From positions 4,030,001 to 4,094,000 of the forward strand of contig CP064979.1 of the NCBI GenBank assembly GCA_016699575.1: a stretch of DNA of 64,000 bases. Direction: 5' to 3'. The stretch's first letter is position 1, and each line of letters starts with the position of its first letter. Of the stretch, positions 8,621-17,945 are shown piece after piece. Source of the stretch: Flavobacteriales bacterium (GTDB lineage: Bacteria > Bacteroidota > Bacteroidia > Flavobacteriales_F > PHOS-HE28). Under the pieces are notes generated by a model. It ran no database searches and was not told where the DNA came from. It saw only the letters and a list, made by a program, of their open reading frames with translations. The position numbers were made by a program, and so were the translations under genes.

Positions 8621-11600
8621 ATGCGCGCAACCGGGAAAGTCCTTCTTGCTGGCATGTTGATGGCGACCGTTGCAGGTGCCCATGGCCAACAGCTCCTGGA
8701 CGACTTCGCTCGCGCGAACGGGACCGTTGTCGGCGGCGGGTGGACGGAAGGCGGTATTGGTTCTTCCGGCGCCATCCTGAGCAACGCTTTGGATCTCCCA
8801 ACGGGCGGGTTGAACGGTGCCGATTGGGTTTCGCAGGACGTGTCAGGGCTTTACAATACGGTGTTGAACACCAACACCTGCGTGCTTACCTGGCAGTTCA
8901 ACATGCGCACTTCGCGAGCCGACCCCAGCGGTTTCGCAGCCGGTAACTACGGCAACGCGTTCATTCTTGCTGGTAGTGCGCTGAATCCGGCTACTGGGAC
9001 AGGCTACGCCGTGGTACATGGTGAGGCGCTAACGAACGACAGGCTTCGCTTGATCCGATACAGCGCTGGGGTTGCGACCAACACCACCATCATCACCGGC
9101 ACTACTGATTTCGGCAACGAGTACTTGGCTGTGCGCGTGGTGTACACGCCAAGCACCAACACTTGGCAGATGTACTCGGCCAGCGGCGCTGGTTTCCCAG
9201 CCCCTGCTTCGGCTGCGTTCCAAGAGGGCGGCAACGTGGTGGATGCAACCTACACGGGCGTGAACCTGCCCTTCGCGGGCTGCTACTTCCAGCACAATAC
9301 CGCTGCTGCCGACCGCGCAACATTCGACAATGTATATGTCCCCTTCGATTGCTCGAGCACCATTGCCACGTTCGCATCCTCTTCCAGCAGCAATAGCGAA
9401 GCCGCAGGAACCGTGACGGTGAACATCAACCTGAGCGCGGCCGCCACGGTGAACGGCACTTATACCGTGACGGTGGCCAACGGCGCAGGTGCCACCTACG
9501 GTCCGGCTTCCGATTACACGACCGTTCCAGCAGTTGCAGCCTCCACCATTTCAGTGCCGGTGTCCATTGGTGATGTTGTGCTGGGTTTTGATGTGGTGGT
9601 GAACGACGATGTGGTCACGGAAGCGAACGAGGTCATCACGTTCACCTTGACCAGCGCTTCAGCCGGCCTGTACATCGGGGCGAGCACCACGCATGCGTTC
9701 ACCATCGTGGACAACGACATCACGCCTACGGTCACCTTCGCAACGGTGAACGTGAACGCGGTGGAAAACGCCGGGAGCATCACCTTCCAGCTCAATGTGA
9801 GTCCGGCACCAACAGCCGCCGGCAGCGTGGACATCTTCGTAAGCAATGGCGCCGGTGTCACGTACGGTGCCGGTAACGACTATACCACAACCCCGGGCAC
9901 CGTGCTGAGCCAATTCACCGTGAACATCCCCATCGGTGCCACCTCGGTGAGCTTCACGGCCAACATCAACGACGACGCCGTGATCGAGAGCACGGAGAGC
10001 GTTGGCTTCTCCATCCTCGCTGTAAGCGCAGGCTATGCCATCGGGGCCAGTACGAGCGCCACGTTGGTGATCCTGGACAATGACAGTCCACCGACGGCGC
10101 TGCAGCGTGGCGACCTTGTGATCGTGGGTGTGAATGCGAACACCAATGCCTGTGGTGGTGGTGTAGGCGATGACGAGGTGAGCTTCTTCTGTTTCAAGGA
10201 CATCACCACGGGCACCACCATCGACATCACGGACAACGGTTACGAGCGTTGCAATGCAGGCCTTTGGGGCAATAACGAGGGAACCGTCCGCGCATCCCGC
10301 ATAGGCCCGACCATTCCACGGGGCACGGTCATCACGTTCAGGTTCACCGCTACCGGCGTTTACAGTTCGCTTGCTCCCGATGCGTCCTGGGGCTTCACCA
10401 ATCTGAACGGCGGGGGCAACGTGCTCAATATGAACAGCGGCGGCGACCAGCTGTTCTTCGGGCAAGCCGGGGTTTGGGGACCCGGTGGTGCGGGTCTGCA
10501 CAACGCAACCTACAGCGGCACTTGGTTGTTCGGGTTTTCAAGCTATGCGGCATTCCCTTGGTCGGCCAGTTGTGCGACCAATCCGACCCAGCGCAGCAAC
10601 CTGCCTTTCGGCATGGATTGTTTCAGCATGGCGCCTACCAGTGCCACTGACTTCGCGAAGTACACCGGCCCACAGACTGTGGCCACGCAGCGCGATTGGA
10701 TCCTGCGCATCGAAGACCCCGCCAACTGGACCACTTACGGCACGTGCGGTGCCTACAACGCCGGTGGCACGAACTGGTTGACGGCACCGGTGATGCCCAT
10801 CACCCTCGGCGGCATGGTCAATGGCCTGTGGACGGGTGCAAAGACCACGGATTGGTTCCAATGCCAGAACTGGGACGATGCTGAAGTGCCCATCGCCACA
10901 AGCAACGTGGTCATCAACAGCACTGCCATCCGCGACTGCGTTGTGGGCATTGCAGCCGGGTCAACCGGTGTGTGCGCCAGCTTGTACATGGGCGCTACCA
11001 ATGCCACCGGCCGCACGCTCACCATCCAGAACGCCAGCACGCTGAACGTGGGCGGCAACACCACGGTGCAGCGCACGCTTGGTACTGGGGCATTCGGCAT
11101 TACGCTCTTCGGCCTCAGCACCCTGAACGTGGCCGGTAACCTGAGCCTGCAAGGACCAACGGCCGGGTTGTACGAAGGCTACCTGCGGAACGAGATCGCC
11201 GGGAATACGGTGAACGTGACCGGCAATGTGACGATCCAGAACGGCGGCCTGCTCGATCTACAAGGGCCGGTGGCGGGTGGAAGCATCAATGTGGGCGGCA
11301 ACTGGCTCAACAACCATGGCGCGGCGGCTTTCAACGAACTCTTCAGCACCGTGACGTTGAACGGTGGTGGAGCCCAGACGATCAACACATCGGGTTTCGC
11401 GGAAGAATTCGGCCGACTGCGCATCAACAAAACCGCCAATGATGCTACCCTGCTGCAGCCCTTGCTCATCCGCACGGATCTGAACCTGGTGCAAGGGCGC
11501 CTCTTCACCGATGCCACCAACCTACCTACTGTCATTGACGGCGCTACTGCCACCAGTGCCAGCGATGCGAGCTTCGTTCACGGTCCCATCATCAAGCTCG

Positions 11601-12550
11601 GCAACGACGACTTCACCTTCCCGGTGGGCAAAGGCACTCAATACCGTTACGCAAGGATCACCGGCCTCACCTCGGGTCTGACGGATGGCTTCCGCGGTGA
11701 GTATTTCCCGGGTGACCCCGAAGCGCTCTTCGGACCAGCATTGGAACCCACGCTCGACCACATCAGCAATTGCGAGTACTGGATGATCGATCGCGAAGTG
11801 GGTACGCCCAATGCATTCGTTACGCTCAGCTGGGACAACAACAGTTGCGGTGTAACGGCCATGCCCGATCTGCGCGTAGCCCGTTGGGATGCCCTGGGCA
11901 CCATCTGGCGCGACCGAGGCAACGGTGGCACCACTGGCACCATTGCGGCTGGTGATGTCATCACGGCAGCACAACAGAACCTGTTCAGTCCATGGACGCT
12001 GGCGAGCATCAACGCCAACAACCCATTGCCCATTGAACTGCTTGCGTTCAATGCCCTACCGAACGGTAGCGTGGTGGACGTGCGCTGGAGCACAGCCACG
12101 GAGATCAACAACGAATGGTTCGATGTGGAGCGCAGCGCCAACGGCGAGGATTTCACCTCCATTGGACGTGTGGCCGGTGCCATCAACAGCCAGAACACGC
12201 TGAACTATGCCTTCGTGGACGGTAGCCCGCTCGGTGGGACAAGCTTCTATCGGCTGCGCCAAACCGACCTTGACGGTTCCAGCACCACGAGCAATGTGGT
12301 GGCTGTGCAATTCGGTTCTGGCCCACGTCCATTGGTGCTTATCGGTGCCGGGGAAGAGCTGATCGTGCAACACGGCTTCAAGGGCGGGTCCACGCTTCGG
12401 TTGTTCGATGCCAGCGGCCGCATGGTGTTCAATGGCCAAGTGCCTTCGGACGGTGCCTTCTCGCTCGACCTGTCCACCTTGGGCCACGGGGCCTACGTGC
12501 TGCAAATGACGGACGGCGTGGGCAGTGCTGTGGGCCGGTTTGTCCGCTGA
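8621..12550 (+). CDS. Large T9SS cargo with two Calx-beta-like domains
   Basis: A 1309-residue secreted protein with a signal peptide from the ATG at 8621 (VLLAGMLMATVAGAHGQ). Residues about 25-240 look like a laminin-G/jelly-roll type domain. Two Calx-beta-like repeats follow at about 243-365 and 366-490; both have EA/EN-x-G-x-V/I-x-F-x-L starts and end in VDND or LDND, and probably bind Ca2+. Next come a lamin-tail-like region (LQRGDLVIVGVNANTNAC...), then a beta-helix-like stretch with repeated TLNVGGN-type strands (about residues 765-930). From about 1130 (PLPIELLAFNALPNGS...) comes the sorting linker and a T9SS type A tail ending VGRFVR. It is likely an adhesin or matrix protein; the partner is unknown. 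Confidence 0.85.
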   Translation: MRATGKVLLAGMLMATVAGAHGQQLLDDFARANGTVVGGGWTEGGIGSSGAILSNALDLPTGGLNGADWVSQDVSGLYNTVLNTNTCVLTWQFNMRTSRADPSGFAAGNYGNAFILAGSALNPATGTGYAVVHGEALTNDRLRLIRYSAGVATNTTIITGTTDFGNEYLAVRVVYTPSTNTWQMYSASGAGFPAPASAAFQEGGNVVDATYTGVNLPFAGCYFQHNTAAADRATFDNVYVPFDCSSTIATFASSSSSNSEAAGTVTVNINLSAAATVNGTYTVTVANGAGATYGPASDYTTVPAVAASTISVPVSIGDVVLGFDVVVNDDVVTEANEVITFTLTSASAGLYIGASTTHAFTIVDNDITPTVTFATVNVNAVENAGSITFQLNVSPAPTAAGSVDIFVSNGAGVTYGAGNDYTTTPGTVLSQFTVNIPIGATSVSFTANINDDAVIESTESVGFSILAVSAGYAIGASTSATLVILDNDSPPTALQRGDLVIVGVNANTNACGGGVGDDEVSFFCFKDITTGTTIDITDNGYERCNAGLWGNNEGTVRASRIGPTIPRGTVITFRFTATGVYSSLAPDASWGFTNLNGGGNVLNMNSGGDQLFFGQAGVWGPGGAGLHNATYSGTWLFGFSSYAAFPWSASCATNPTQRSNLPFGMDCFSMAPTSATDFAKYTGPQTVATQRDWILRIEDPANWTTYGTCGAYNAGGTNWLTAPVMPITLGGMVNGLWTGAKTTDWFQCQNWDDAEVPIATSNVVINSTAIRDCVVGIAAGSTGVCASLYMGATNATGRTLTIQNASTLNVGGNTTVQRTLGTGAFGITLFGLSTLNVAGNLSLQGPTAGLYEGYLRNEIAGNTVNVTGNVTIQNGGLLDLQGPVAGGSINVGGNWLNNHGAAAFNELFSTVTLNGGGAQTINTSGFAEEFGRLRINKTANDATLLQPLLIRTDLNLVQGRLFTDATNLPTVIDGATATSASDASFVHGPIIKLGNDDFTFPVGKGTQYRYARITGLTSGLTDGFRGEYFPGDPEALFGPALEPTLDHISNCEYWMIDREVGTPNAFVTLSWDNNSCGVTAMPDLRVARWDALGTIWRDRGNGGTTGTIAAGDVITAAQQNLFSPWTLASINANNPLPIELLAFNALPNGSVVDVRWSTATEINNEWFDVERSANGEDFTSIGRVAGAINSQNTLNYAFVDGSPLGGTSFYRLRQTDLDGSSTTSNVVAVQFGSGPRPLVLIGAGEELIVQHGFKGGSTLRLFDASGRMVFNGQVPSDGAFSLDLSTLGHGAYVLQMTDGVGSAVGRFVR

Positions 12551-12589
12551 GAGCACAACGATCCCAAGGGTCGCTGCGTTCGCCGCCTC

Positions 12590-12597
12590 TACATTCG
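12590..12597 (+). promoter_or_regulatory. Candidate -7 box (TACATTCG) of the T9SS plug gene
   Basis: TACATTCG ends 5 bases before the ATGATG at 12603, which would place transcription start at or next to the start codon. The same 8-mer recurs at 31180, 39235 (minus) and 48078. Confidence 0.45.
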
Positions 12598-12602
12598 GCG
12601 CA

Positions 12603-13925
12603 ATGATGCCTTTGAAGACCGCGGCAACACTATTGGGCCTACCTGTCCTGTGCCTTCTCTCATGCAGCGGCACCGCCCCCGTGGTGGATGCCATGCCCGA
12701 CTACTACGAGCCGCAGGCCGATATCCGGTATGAGGACCGCACATACGTGGAAACGGTGAAGACCGTTCTGCTCTTCAAAAAAGGCTTCGAGATGAGCGTG
12801 CCGGCCTTCGAACTGGGCAGCGGGGAATCGCTTGAACTGCACTTCGATGACCTCTCCCCTAATCCTGAGAACTTGTGGTGGACCATCATCCACTGCGACC
12901 CGCACTGGAAGCCGAGCGACCTCAGCCAGGGGCAGTACATCGAAGGTTCGTTCAGCGACTTCATTCCGCCGCCCGTGCAGAGCTACAACACCCGGCAACC
13001 GTACCTGCACTACGCCGTGGAAGTCCCGAGCTTCATGACCAAGCCGCGCATCAGCGGCAACTACATCCTGAAGGTTTTCCGCCAAGGTGACGAAGAGGAC
13101 GTAGTGCTGACGCGGCGCTTCTACGTCTTCGAGAACAAGGTTCAGGTGGACGCCAAAGTGATGGCGAGCCGCGATGTGGACCGCCGGAACACCTCGCAAC
13201 AAGTGGATCTCGTCATCCGGCATCCGCAATTGCAAGTGCCCGACCCGTTCGGCGATCTAACGGTGACCGTGCTGCAGAACATGCGTTGGGACGATGCGCG
13301 CACCGGAGCCCGCCCCCGCTTCGTCCGTGGCAGCGAACTGGTGTACGACTTCCCCAACGAAACCCTCTTCGATGGCGGCAACGAATGGCGGCCGCTGAAC
13401 GCGAAGAGTTGGCGGTTCAATGCACCGGGCATCGGCAGGATCGTGTTGGACAAGGAACTCATCGAGGTGTACATGGTGCCCGACCTCAAGCGCAACATCC
13501 GCGTGTACCTGGACCAGCCGGACCTCAACGGGCGCTATCTGGTGAAGACCGACGACGGCTACGACAATATGCTGGAGGCGGACTACATGAACGTGATCTG
13601 GCAACTGCCGATGGATGCGGCGCTCTACGGTGACGTTTACGTGTACGGTGCCTTCACCGACTTCCAGTGCAAGAAGGAATTCCGCATGACGTGGGATACC
13701 GAGAACAAACGCTATGTGCTCGGTGCGCTGGTGAAACAGGGCTTCATGGACTACCAGTACGCTTTCATGGCGCCCAACAGCGAACTACCCGACCTCACCA
13801 CCATCGAGGGGACGCACTTTGCCACGGAGAACGACTACTGCGTGCTCGTGTACTTCAACGACTGGAACGTGCGTGCACAGCGGCTGGTGTCGATGCGCTT
13901 CCTCAACAGCAGGCAACAGCAGTAG
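12603..13925 (+). CDS. DUF5103 / type IX secretion plug-type lipoprotein
   Basis: The 440-residue product begins with a lipoprotein signal (PLKTAATLLGLPVLCLLSC, Cys at the lipobox) and then matches the DUF5103 family: YYEPQADIRYEDRTYVETVKTVLLFKKGFEMSVPAFELGS near the N terminus, NLWWTIIHCDPHWKPSDLSQGQYI, and NYILKVFRQGDEEDVVLTRRFYVFE. Family members include the plug protein that closes the SprA/Sov outer-membrane translocon of T9SS when it is empty, so a role in the secretion machinery is likely. The start is ATG at 12603 or 12606. It sits inside a run of T9SS cargo genes, which fits. It converges on the next gene with 2 bases between the stops. Confidence 0.85.
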   Translation: MMPLKTAATLLGLPVLCLLSCSGTAPVVDAMPDYYEPQADIRYEDRTYVETVKTVLLFKKGFEMSVPAFELGSGESLELHFDDLSPNPENLWWTIIHCDPHWKPSDLSQGQYIEGSFSDFIPPPVQSYNTRQPYLHYAVEVPSFMTKPRISGNYILKVFRQGDEEDVVLTRRFYVFENKVQVDAKVMASRDVDRRNTSQQVDLVIRHPQLQVPDPFGDLTVTVLQNMRWDDARTGARPRFVRGSELVYDFPNETLFDGGNEWRPLNAKSWRFNAPGIGRIVLDKELIEVYMVPDLKRNIRVYLDQPDLNGRYLVKTDDGYDNMLEADYMNVIWQLPMDAALYGDVYVYGAFTDFQCKKEFRMTWDTENKRYVLGALVKQGFMDYQYAFMAPNSELPDLTTIEGTHFATENDYCVLVYFNDWNVRAQRLVSMRFLNSRQQQ

Positions 13926-13927
13926 CC

Positions 13928-15142
13928 TCAGCGGGCAAGCTTCAACACCCGAACCACCGCCTTGCCTGTCCGGAGCGTGTAGAGGCCATTCCGAAGTCCT
14001 GACAAGTCCAGCACGTTCAGCCCCACTGTGGGTTGAACGGTCATGACCACACGACCGGTCGCATCCATCACTTCCACGTTCGCCCTTTCGTGCACCGTGA
14101 TGTTGAGCGGGCCTTCGGTGGGGTTGGGATAAGCGACCAGTTCCGGTTCAACGGTTTCCTCAACGCCGGCATAGATCGTCCCGCAGTTGCCATTGCCGTT
14201 GCAGACCTGCTCGGCGAGGAAATCGGTAACGTGCGCGAACGAGAACTCGGGATCAGAATTCAAGTAACCCACATGCCCATTGCCGGGATATTGCAGATAA
14301 CAGTTCTCCACCCCCATGTTCTCCATGCGAAGGTGCACGTCGTGGCCACCGCTTGCATACAATCCCGTGGGAAAGCCGATCACCTCCACCATCTCGGTGA
14401 AACACGGCACCACTTCATCACCCGATTCGTGCACGCTCACCAGGGGCTCGTCACCGGGTTGGATCCACGACGTATCGCCGAGCGCACCGCTCATGCTCCA
14501 ACAGGCCAGCACGTTCTCCGGATAGCCCGGTGAGCCGCTGTTGCCGCTGATGCCCCCGAGCGTGGCCGTATCAGGATAAAGCACCGGGGGTAGCTCGCTG
14601 CTTTGATCCAGATAGGCCACATGGAGCGCTCCAATGGCTCCAGCACTGACCCCACCCACGATGATCCGCGCCGGGTCAATGCGGTAAGGGTTGTTGTCGT
14701 CGATGACGCTCTTGTGCAGGTAGCGGACGCAGGCGAGCATATCGTGCGAGCAACGCATCACCGCCTGCGTGGTGGTAGCGGCGTTGGGCAGGAAAAAGCC
14801 CACGCGGTAGTCGTGTGCAACGGCCACATAGCCGAGCTGGGCAAAGGCGATGCACAGCGGTGCAACGTCGGCGCGCGAGCCACCGATGAACGATCCGCCG
14901 AACGCTACGAGCACGCAGGGGCGGGTGGAAACGGTGTCGCCTTCGGGCTCATAAATGTCCATGTACAAGGTCTGCATGCCTCCCCCGCTCACGGGAACGT
15001 TGCTGCCGAAGGCGATGCCCGATGTGGTCGTCACCGCATCGAAGAACGTCGGGGTGATGTATCGGCCCGAACCGCAGTCGTTCTGGGCAGTAAGCACAAT
15101 GGGAAACGACAGGAGCACTGAGGTGGAGTACAACTTCTTCAT
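13928..15142 (-). CDS. Secreted alpha/beta-hydrolase (esterase-like) T9SS cargo
   Basis: 404 residues with a signal peptide (MKKLYSTSVLLSFPIVLTAQ). The alpha/beta-hydrolase domain spans about 60-300: oxyanion segment VAFGGSFIGGSR, then the nucleophile elbow GGVSAGAIGAL (G-x-S-x-G). The arrangement is that of carboxylesterase/BD-FAE-type enzymes, acting on an ester at the cell surface; the substrate cannot be read from the sequence. The last 75 or so residues (YPNPTEGPLNITVHE... TGKAVVRVLKLAR) form a T9SS type A sorting domain. A related secreted hydrolase is encoded at 51427-52899. The gene downstream is convergent and the gene upstream (propeller cargo) is on the same strand 40 bases away. 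Confidence 0.85.
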   Translation of the reverse strand: MKKLYSTSVLLSFPIVLTAQNDCGSGRYITPTFFDAVTTTSGIAFGSNVPVSGGGMQTLYMDIYEPEGDTVSTRPCVLVAFGGSFIGGSRADVAPLCIAFAQLGYVAVAHDYRVGFFLPNAATTTQAVMRCSHDMLACVRYLHKSVIDDNNPYRIDPARIIVGGVSAGAIGALHVAYLDQSSELPPVLYPDTATLGGISGNSGSPGYPENVLACWSMSGALGDTSWIQPGDEPLVSVHESGDEVVPCFTEMVEVIGFPTGLYASGGHDVHLRMENMGVENCYLQYPGNGHVGYLNSDPEFSFAHVTDFLAEQVCNGNGNCGTIYAGVEETVEPELVAYPNPTEGPLNITVHERANVEVMDATGRVVMTVQPTVGLNVLDLSGLRNGLYTLRTGKAVVRVLKLAR

Positions 15143-15182
15143 GTATGGTCAGATGAGCAATGAACGCAGTGATCAGCACCGA

Positions 15183-16223
15183 TCAACGCAACACCACTTG
15201 AGCATGAATGCCGGAACGCGGAACAACGATCGAATAGAGTCCGGGCACTAGCGTCGACAGATCGATCACCCCATTGGCCGCCACCGTGCTCAAGACAAGG
15301 CGGCCCGAGGCATCCAACACCTGCACCCCACCAAGTGCCCCGCGGTGTCCGGCCAACCGGACCAACCCGTGGGTCGGATTCGGGAAAACGACGCCGTTGC
15401 TTACTTCCGGTTCCTCAAGGCCGTTGATGCACGCCGCTACATCGAACAAGGTGATCGTGTTATTGCCCGCATTGGCCACGCACACGCGGCCGTTCACCTC
15501 ATCGAAGTCGATATCGGCGGGGTTGGCCAGCCCAGCGGCACCAAGGCTGATACCAGCGGTTGAGAAATCCGCAGGGAAGGCATGGAGCTGGTCGTTGCCC
15601 CAGTTCGCCGTGATGAACCGTCCTAGGCAGTCGATGGTGATGCCATCGATATTGCTGAAACCCGAATTGATCAACAAGGACTGCGCACCGGTGTTCTTGT
15701 CCACCTGGGTAATGGGCGCGTTGCCGCCCCATGCCACCACCACCAGACGGTCGCCCACAGGGTCGTAAACGATGCCGTTCGGTGTGAAGGATGTGCTGGC
15801 CAGTGGGCTGAAGGTGTTCCCCGCGACATCCACCTTCAGGATCTCGTCGTTGCCGAAATCCGTCACGTACAGAAAGGTGCCGTCCGTGGTGATGCCATTG
15901 AGGAAATTGCCGCCGAGGTTGAGGTTGAACACCTGCGCACCGGTGCTCAGCGCATAGCCCTTCACGGTGCCGCCGCTGCACGCGTAAATGGCGGTGTCCA
16001 TGATCTCAATGCCATAGGGCGCGGGGCTCACTGTCACGAAGTCGGTGACCGTGCCCGCTTGATCGCGCTGGCGGATCTTGCCGTTCCCGGTGTTGCTCAC
16101 GAAATAGCGGTCGCCAACAGGGTCGTGCTCCACGCTTTCGGGGTTGCTGTACTGGGCATTAGCGCCGAGCGTGGCTGACACCAGGAGCGCTGACGAGAAA
16201 ATGCGGAGGAATGATGGCGGCAT
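15183..16223 (-). CDS. NHL/SMP-30-type beta-propeller T9SS cargo
   Basis: 346 residues starting at the ATG at 16223, which opens a signal peptide (SFLRIFSSALLVSATLGANAQ). The body has repeating propeller blades of the NHL/SMP-30 kind, such as NPESVEHDPVGDRYFVSNTGNGKIRQRD, NGITTDGTFLYVTDFGNDEILKVD and NIDGITIDCLGRFITANWGNDQLHAF. No metal-binding lactonase residues can be assigned, so a binding or scaffolding role is as likely as an enzyme. The end (VFPNPTHGLVRLAG... HAQVVLR) is a T9SS type A tail. A weak box TACATTGC lies at 16242-16249 on this strand. It is divergent from the metalloprotease gene with 58 bases between starts. Confidence 0.82.
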   Translation of the reverse strand: MPPSFLRIFSSALLVSATLGANAQYSNPESVEHDPVGDRYFVSNTGNGKIRQRDQAGTVTDFVTVSPAPYGIEIMDTAIYACSGGTVKGYALSTGAQVFNLNLGGNFLNGITTDGTFLYVTDFGNDEILKVDVAGNTFSPLASTSFTPNGIVYDPVGDRLVVVAWGGNAPITQVDKNTGAQSLLINSGFSNIDGITIDCLGRFITANWGNDQLHAFPADFSTAGISLGAAGLANPADIDFDEVNGRVCVANAGNNTITLFDVAACINGLEEPEVSNGVVFPNPTHGLVRLAGHRGALGGVQVLDASGRLVLSTVAANGVIDLSTLVPGLYSIVVPRSGIHAQVVLR

Positions 16224-16267
16224 GGGTCCGTGTTGGTGCGGGCAATGTACATGTGGCCGCGACGCGC

Positions 16268-16275
16268 TTACTTCG
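16268..16275 (+). promoter_or_regulatory. Candidate -7 box (TTACTTCG)
   Basis: A degenerate TAnnTTYG-like box ending 6 bases before the ATG at 16282, the same spacing seen before several other genes of the window. Confidence 0.25.
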
Positions 16276-16281
16276 TTCTCC

Positions 16282-17424
16282 ATGTTGCGTCCCTCCCTCC
16301 TGCTCGTTTCCTCCTTGGCGGTGCCCTGCGTTTCGGCGCAAACCGCCCAGTTCGACATCACCTACGGGCCCATGCCGCCGGAGTTCGTGACGGCGTTCGA
16401 TCATGCCGCTGCCATCTGGGCCGGCATCCTCGTTTCGCCCGTGCCCATCAAGGTGAACGTGGCCTTTTTCCCGCTCGGTGCCAATGCGCTCGGCATCACC
16501 TTCCCCAACGGGCGTCGCGACTTTCCGAACGCGCCAGTGGCGAACACATGGTATGCGTCCGCCTTGGCCAACAGCATTGCGGGTTCAGAGCTCAATCCCG
16601 GCGAGAACGACATCGACATCTACTTCAGCAACGGACCGAACTGGTACACGGATACGGCTGGCACCCCTGCCGCGAACCAGCACGACTTCGTTAGCGTGGC
16701 CTTGCACGAGCTGGGGCACGGACTTGGTTTCGTCGGTCTTGCAAAGAAGATTGGCGCTGAAGGATCGTTCGGGCTGTTGCAACAAAGCGACTTCGCGCCG
16801 CTAACGACCACTTTCCCGTGGCCCCAGCTAGACACGCTCCCGGGCATCTTCGACCGGTTCATCCAAGCGCCAACGTTGGAGATGCTGGTGGACGTTCCCA
16901 ATCCCAGCACCCCGCTCGGTTCGTTCTTCACCTGCAACAACCTGAACTGGAACGGCCCTTTTGCCCTGTCCGCCAGCGGTGGCGCTGAAGTGCGCATCTA
17001 CGCGCCAAGCGTGTTCGCGCTCGGGAGCAGTTGTGTGCACTTGAACGAAAGCACATATCCGGTGAACAACCCCAACGAATTGATGACACCCTTCAACAGC
17101 GCTGGCGACGTGAACCATTGGCCCGGCACGATCTGCTTGGGGATCCTGCAGGACATCGGGTGGACCTTGGCACCAGGGGTCGGCGTGCATGAACACGGAA
17201 CCCGGTCAACGCTCACCATCTTCCCGAATCCCGTCGAAGACGAACTCTCCATTCGTACCTCATCGAACATGGTGAACGATGTCGCGCTCATCATCGACGC
17301 GCATGGTCGACGGGTCGCTGAAGAGAGCGCGTTGGAGGCTATCGACGTCTCCCGATTATCACCGGGCATCTATTCAGTTGCTCTGCGCATCACCGGTGCC
17401 CATGCACGTTTCGTGAAACAATGA
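16282..17424 (+). CDS. Secreted zinc metalloprotease-like T9SS cargo
   Basis: 380 residues; the ATG at 16282 opens a signal peptide (SLLLVSSLAVPCVSAQ). About residue 140 it has HELGHGLGFVG, the extended zinc site H-E-x-x-H-x-x-G-x-x-G of metzincin-type peptidases, preceded by an AAAIWAGILVSPVPIKVNVAF segment and by TWYASALANSIAGSELNPGENDIDIYF, both usual in secreted Bacteroidota proteins of this type. The C terminus (IFPNPVEDELSI... HARFVKQ) is a T9SS type A sorting domain. It would act outside the cell; the substrate is unknown. Its stop overlaps the start of the OsmC gene by 4 bases (ATGA). Confidence 0.85.
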   Translation: MLRPSLLLVSSLAVPCVSAQTAQFDITYGPMPPEFVTAFDHAAAIWAGILVSPVPIKVNVAFFPLGANALGITFPNGRRDFPNAPVANTWYASALANSIAGSELNPGENDIDIYFSNGPNWYTDTAGTPAANQHDFVSVALHELGHGLGFVGLAKKIGAEGSFGLLQQSDFAPLTTTFPWPQLDTLPGIFDRFIQAPTLEMLVDVPNPSTPLGSFFTCNNLNWNGPFALSASGGAEVRIYAPSVFALGSSCVHLNESTYPVNNPNELMTPFNSAGDVNHWPGTICLGILQDIGWTLAPGVGVHEHGTRSTLTIFPNPVEDELSIRTSSNMVNDVALIIDAHGRRVAEESALEAIDVSRLSPGIYSVALRITGAHARFVKQ

Positions 17425-17891
17425 CAACGATGGAACACCACTATGCCCTTTCAACCGAGTGGACCGGCAACAACGGCACCGGTACGGACGGCTACCGCAA
17501 CTACGGCCGCAACCACATCATCCGCATCGAAGGCAAGCCCGACTTGCAATGCTCTGCTGACCCCACGTTCCGCGGGGACAAGTCGAAGCACAATCCGGAG
17601 GAGCTGCTCGTTGCCGCACTGAGCGCCTGCCACATGCTCAGCTACCTGCACGTGTGCGTCAGGAACGGTGTGGTGGTGACGGCCTACAGCGACAACGCCA
17701 CCGGGCGCATGGTCACCGAAGGCGATGGCGGCCGGATGACGGAAGTGACGCTGCACCCGCAGGTGACCGTGCGCGATGCCGATATGGTGGAGAAAGCGAA
17801 TTCGCTGCACAGCGAAGCGAGCAAGCTCTGCTTCATCGCCAGTTCAGTGAACTTCCCTGTTCGGCACGAGCCAACATGCAGTGCTGGCTGA
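17421..17891 (+). CDS. OsmC family peroxiredoxin
   Basis: 156 residues matching OsmC/Ohr-like thiol peroxidases, which reduce organic hydroperoxides in the cytoplasm. The two conserved cysteines are in ALSACHMLSYL and ASKLCFIASSVNFPV, and KHNPEELLVAALSACH is the family signature. The start at 17421 overlaps the stop of the metalloprotease gene (ATGA), which points to translational coupling with a secreted protease, an odd partner. No signal peptide. Confidence 0.92.
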   Translation: MTTMEHHYALSTEWTGNNGTGTDGYRNYGRNHIIRIEGKPDLQCSADPTFRGDKSKHNPEELLVAALSACHMLSYLHVCVRNGVVVTAYSDNATGRMVTEGDGGRMTEVTLHPQVTVRDADMVEKANSLHSEASKLCFIASSVNFPVRHEPTCSAG

Positions 17892-17945
17892 CTTGTTGGT
17901 CAGAGCAACTGAAGTTACCTTCAGCCTTCCATACCACACCGGGCC

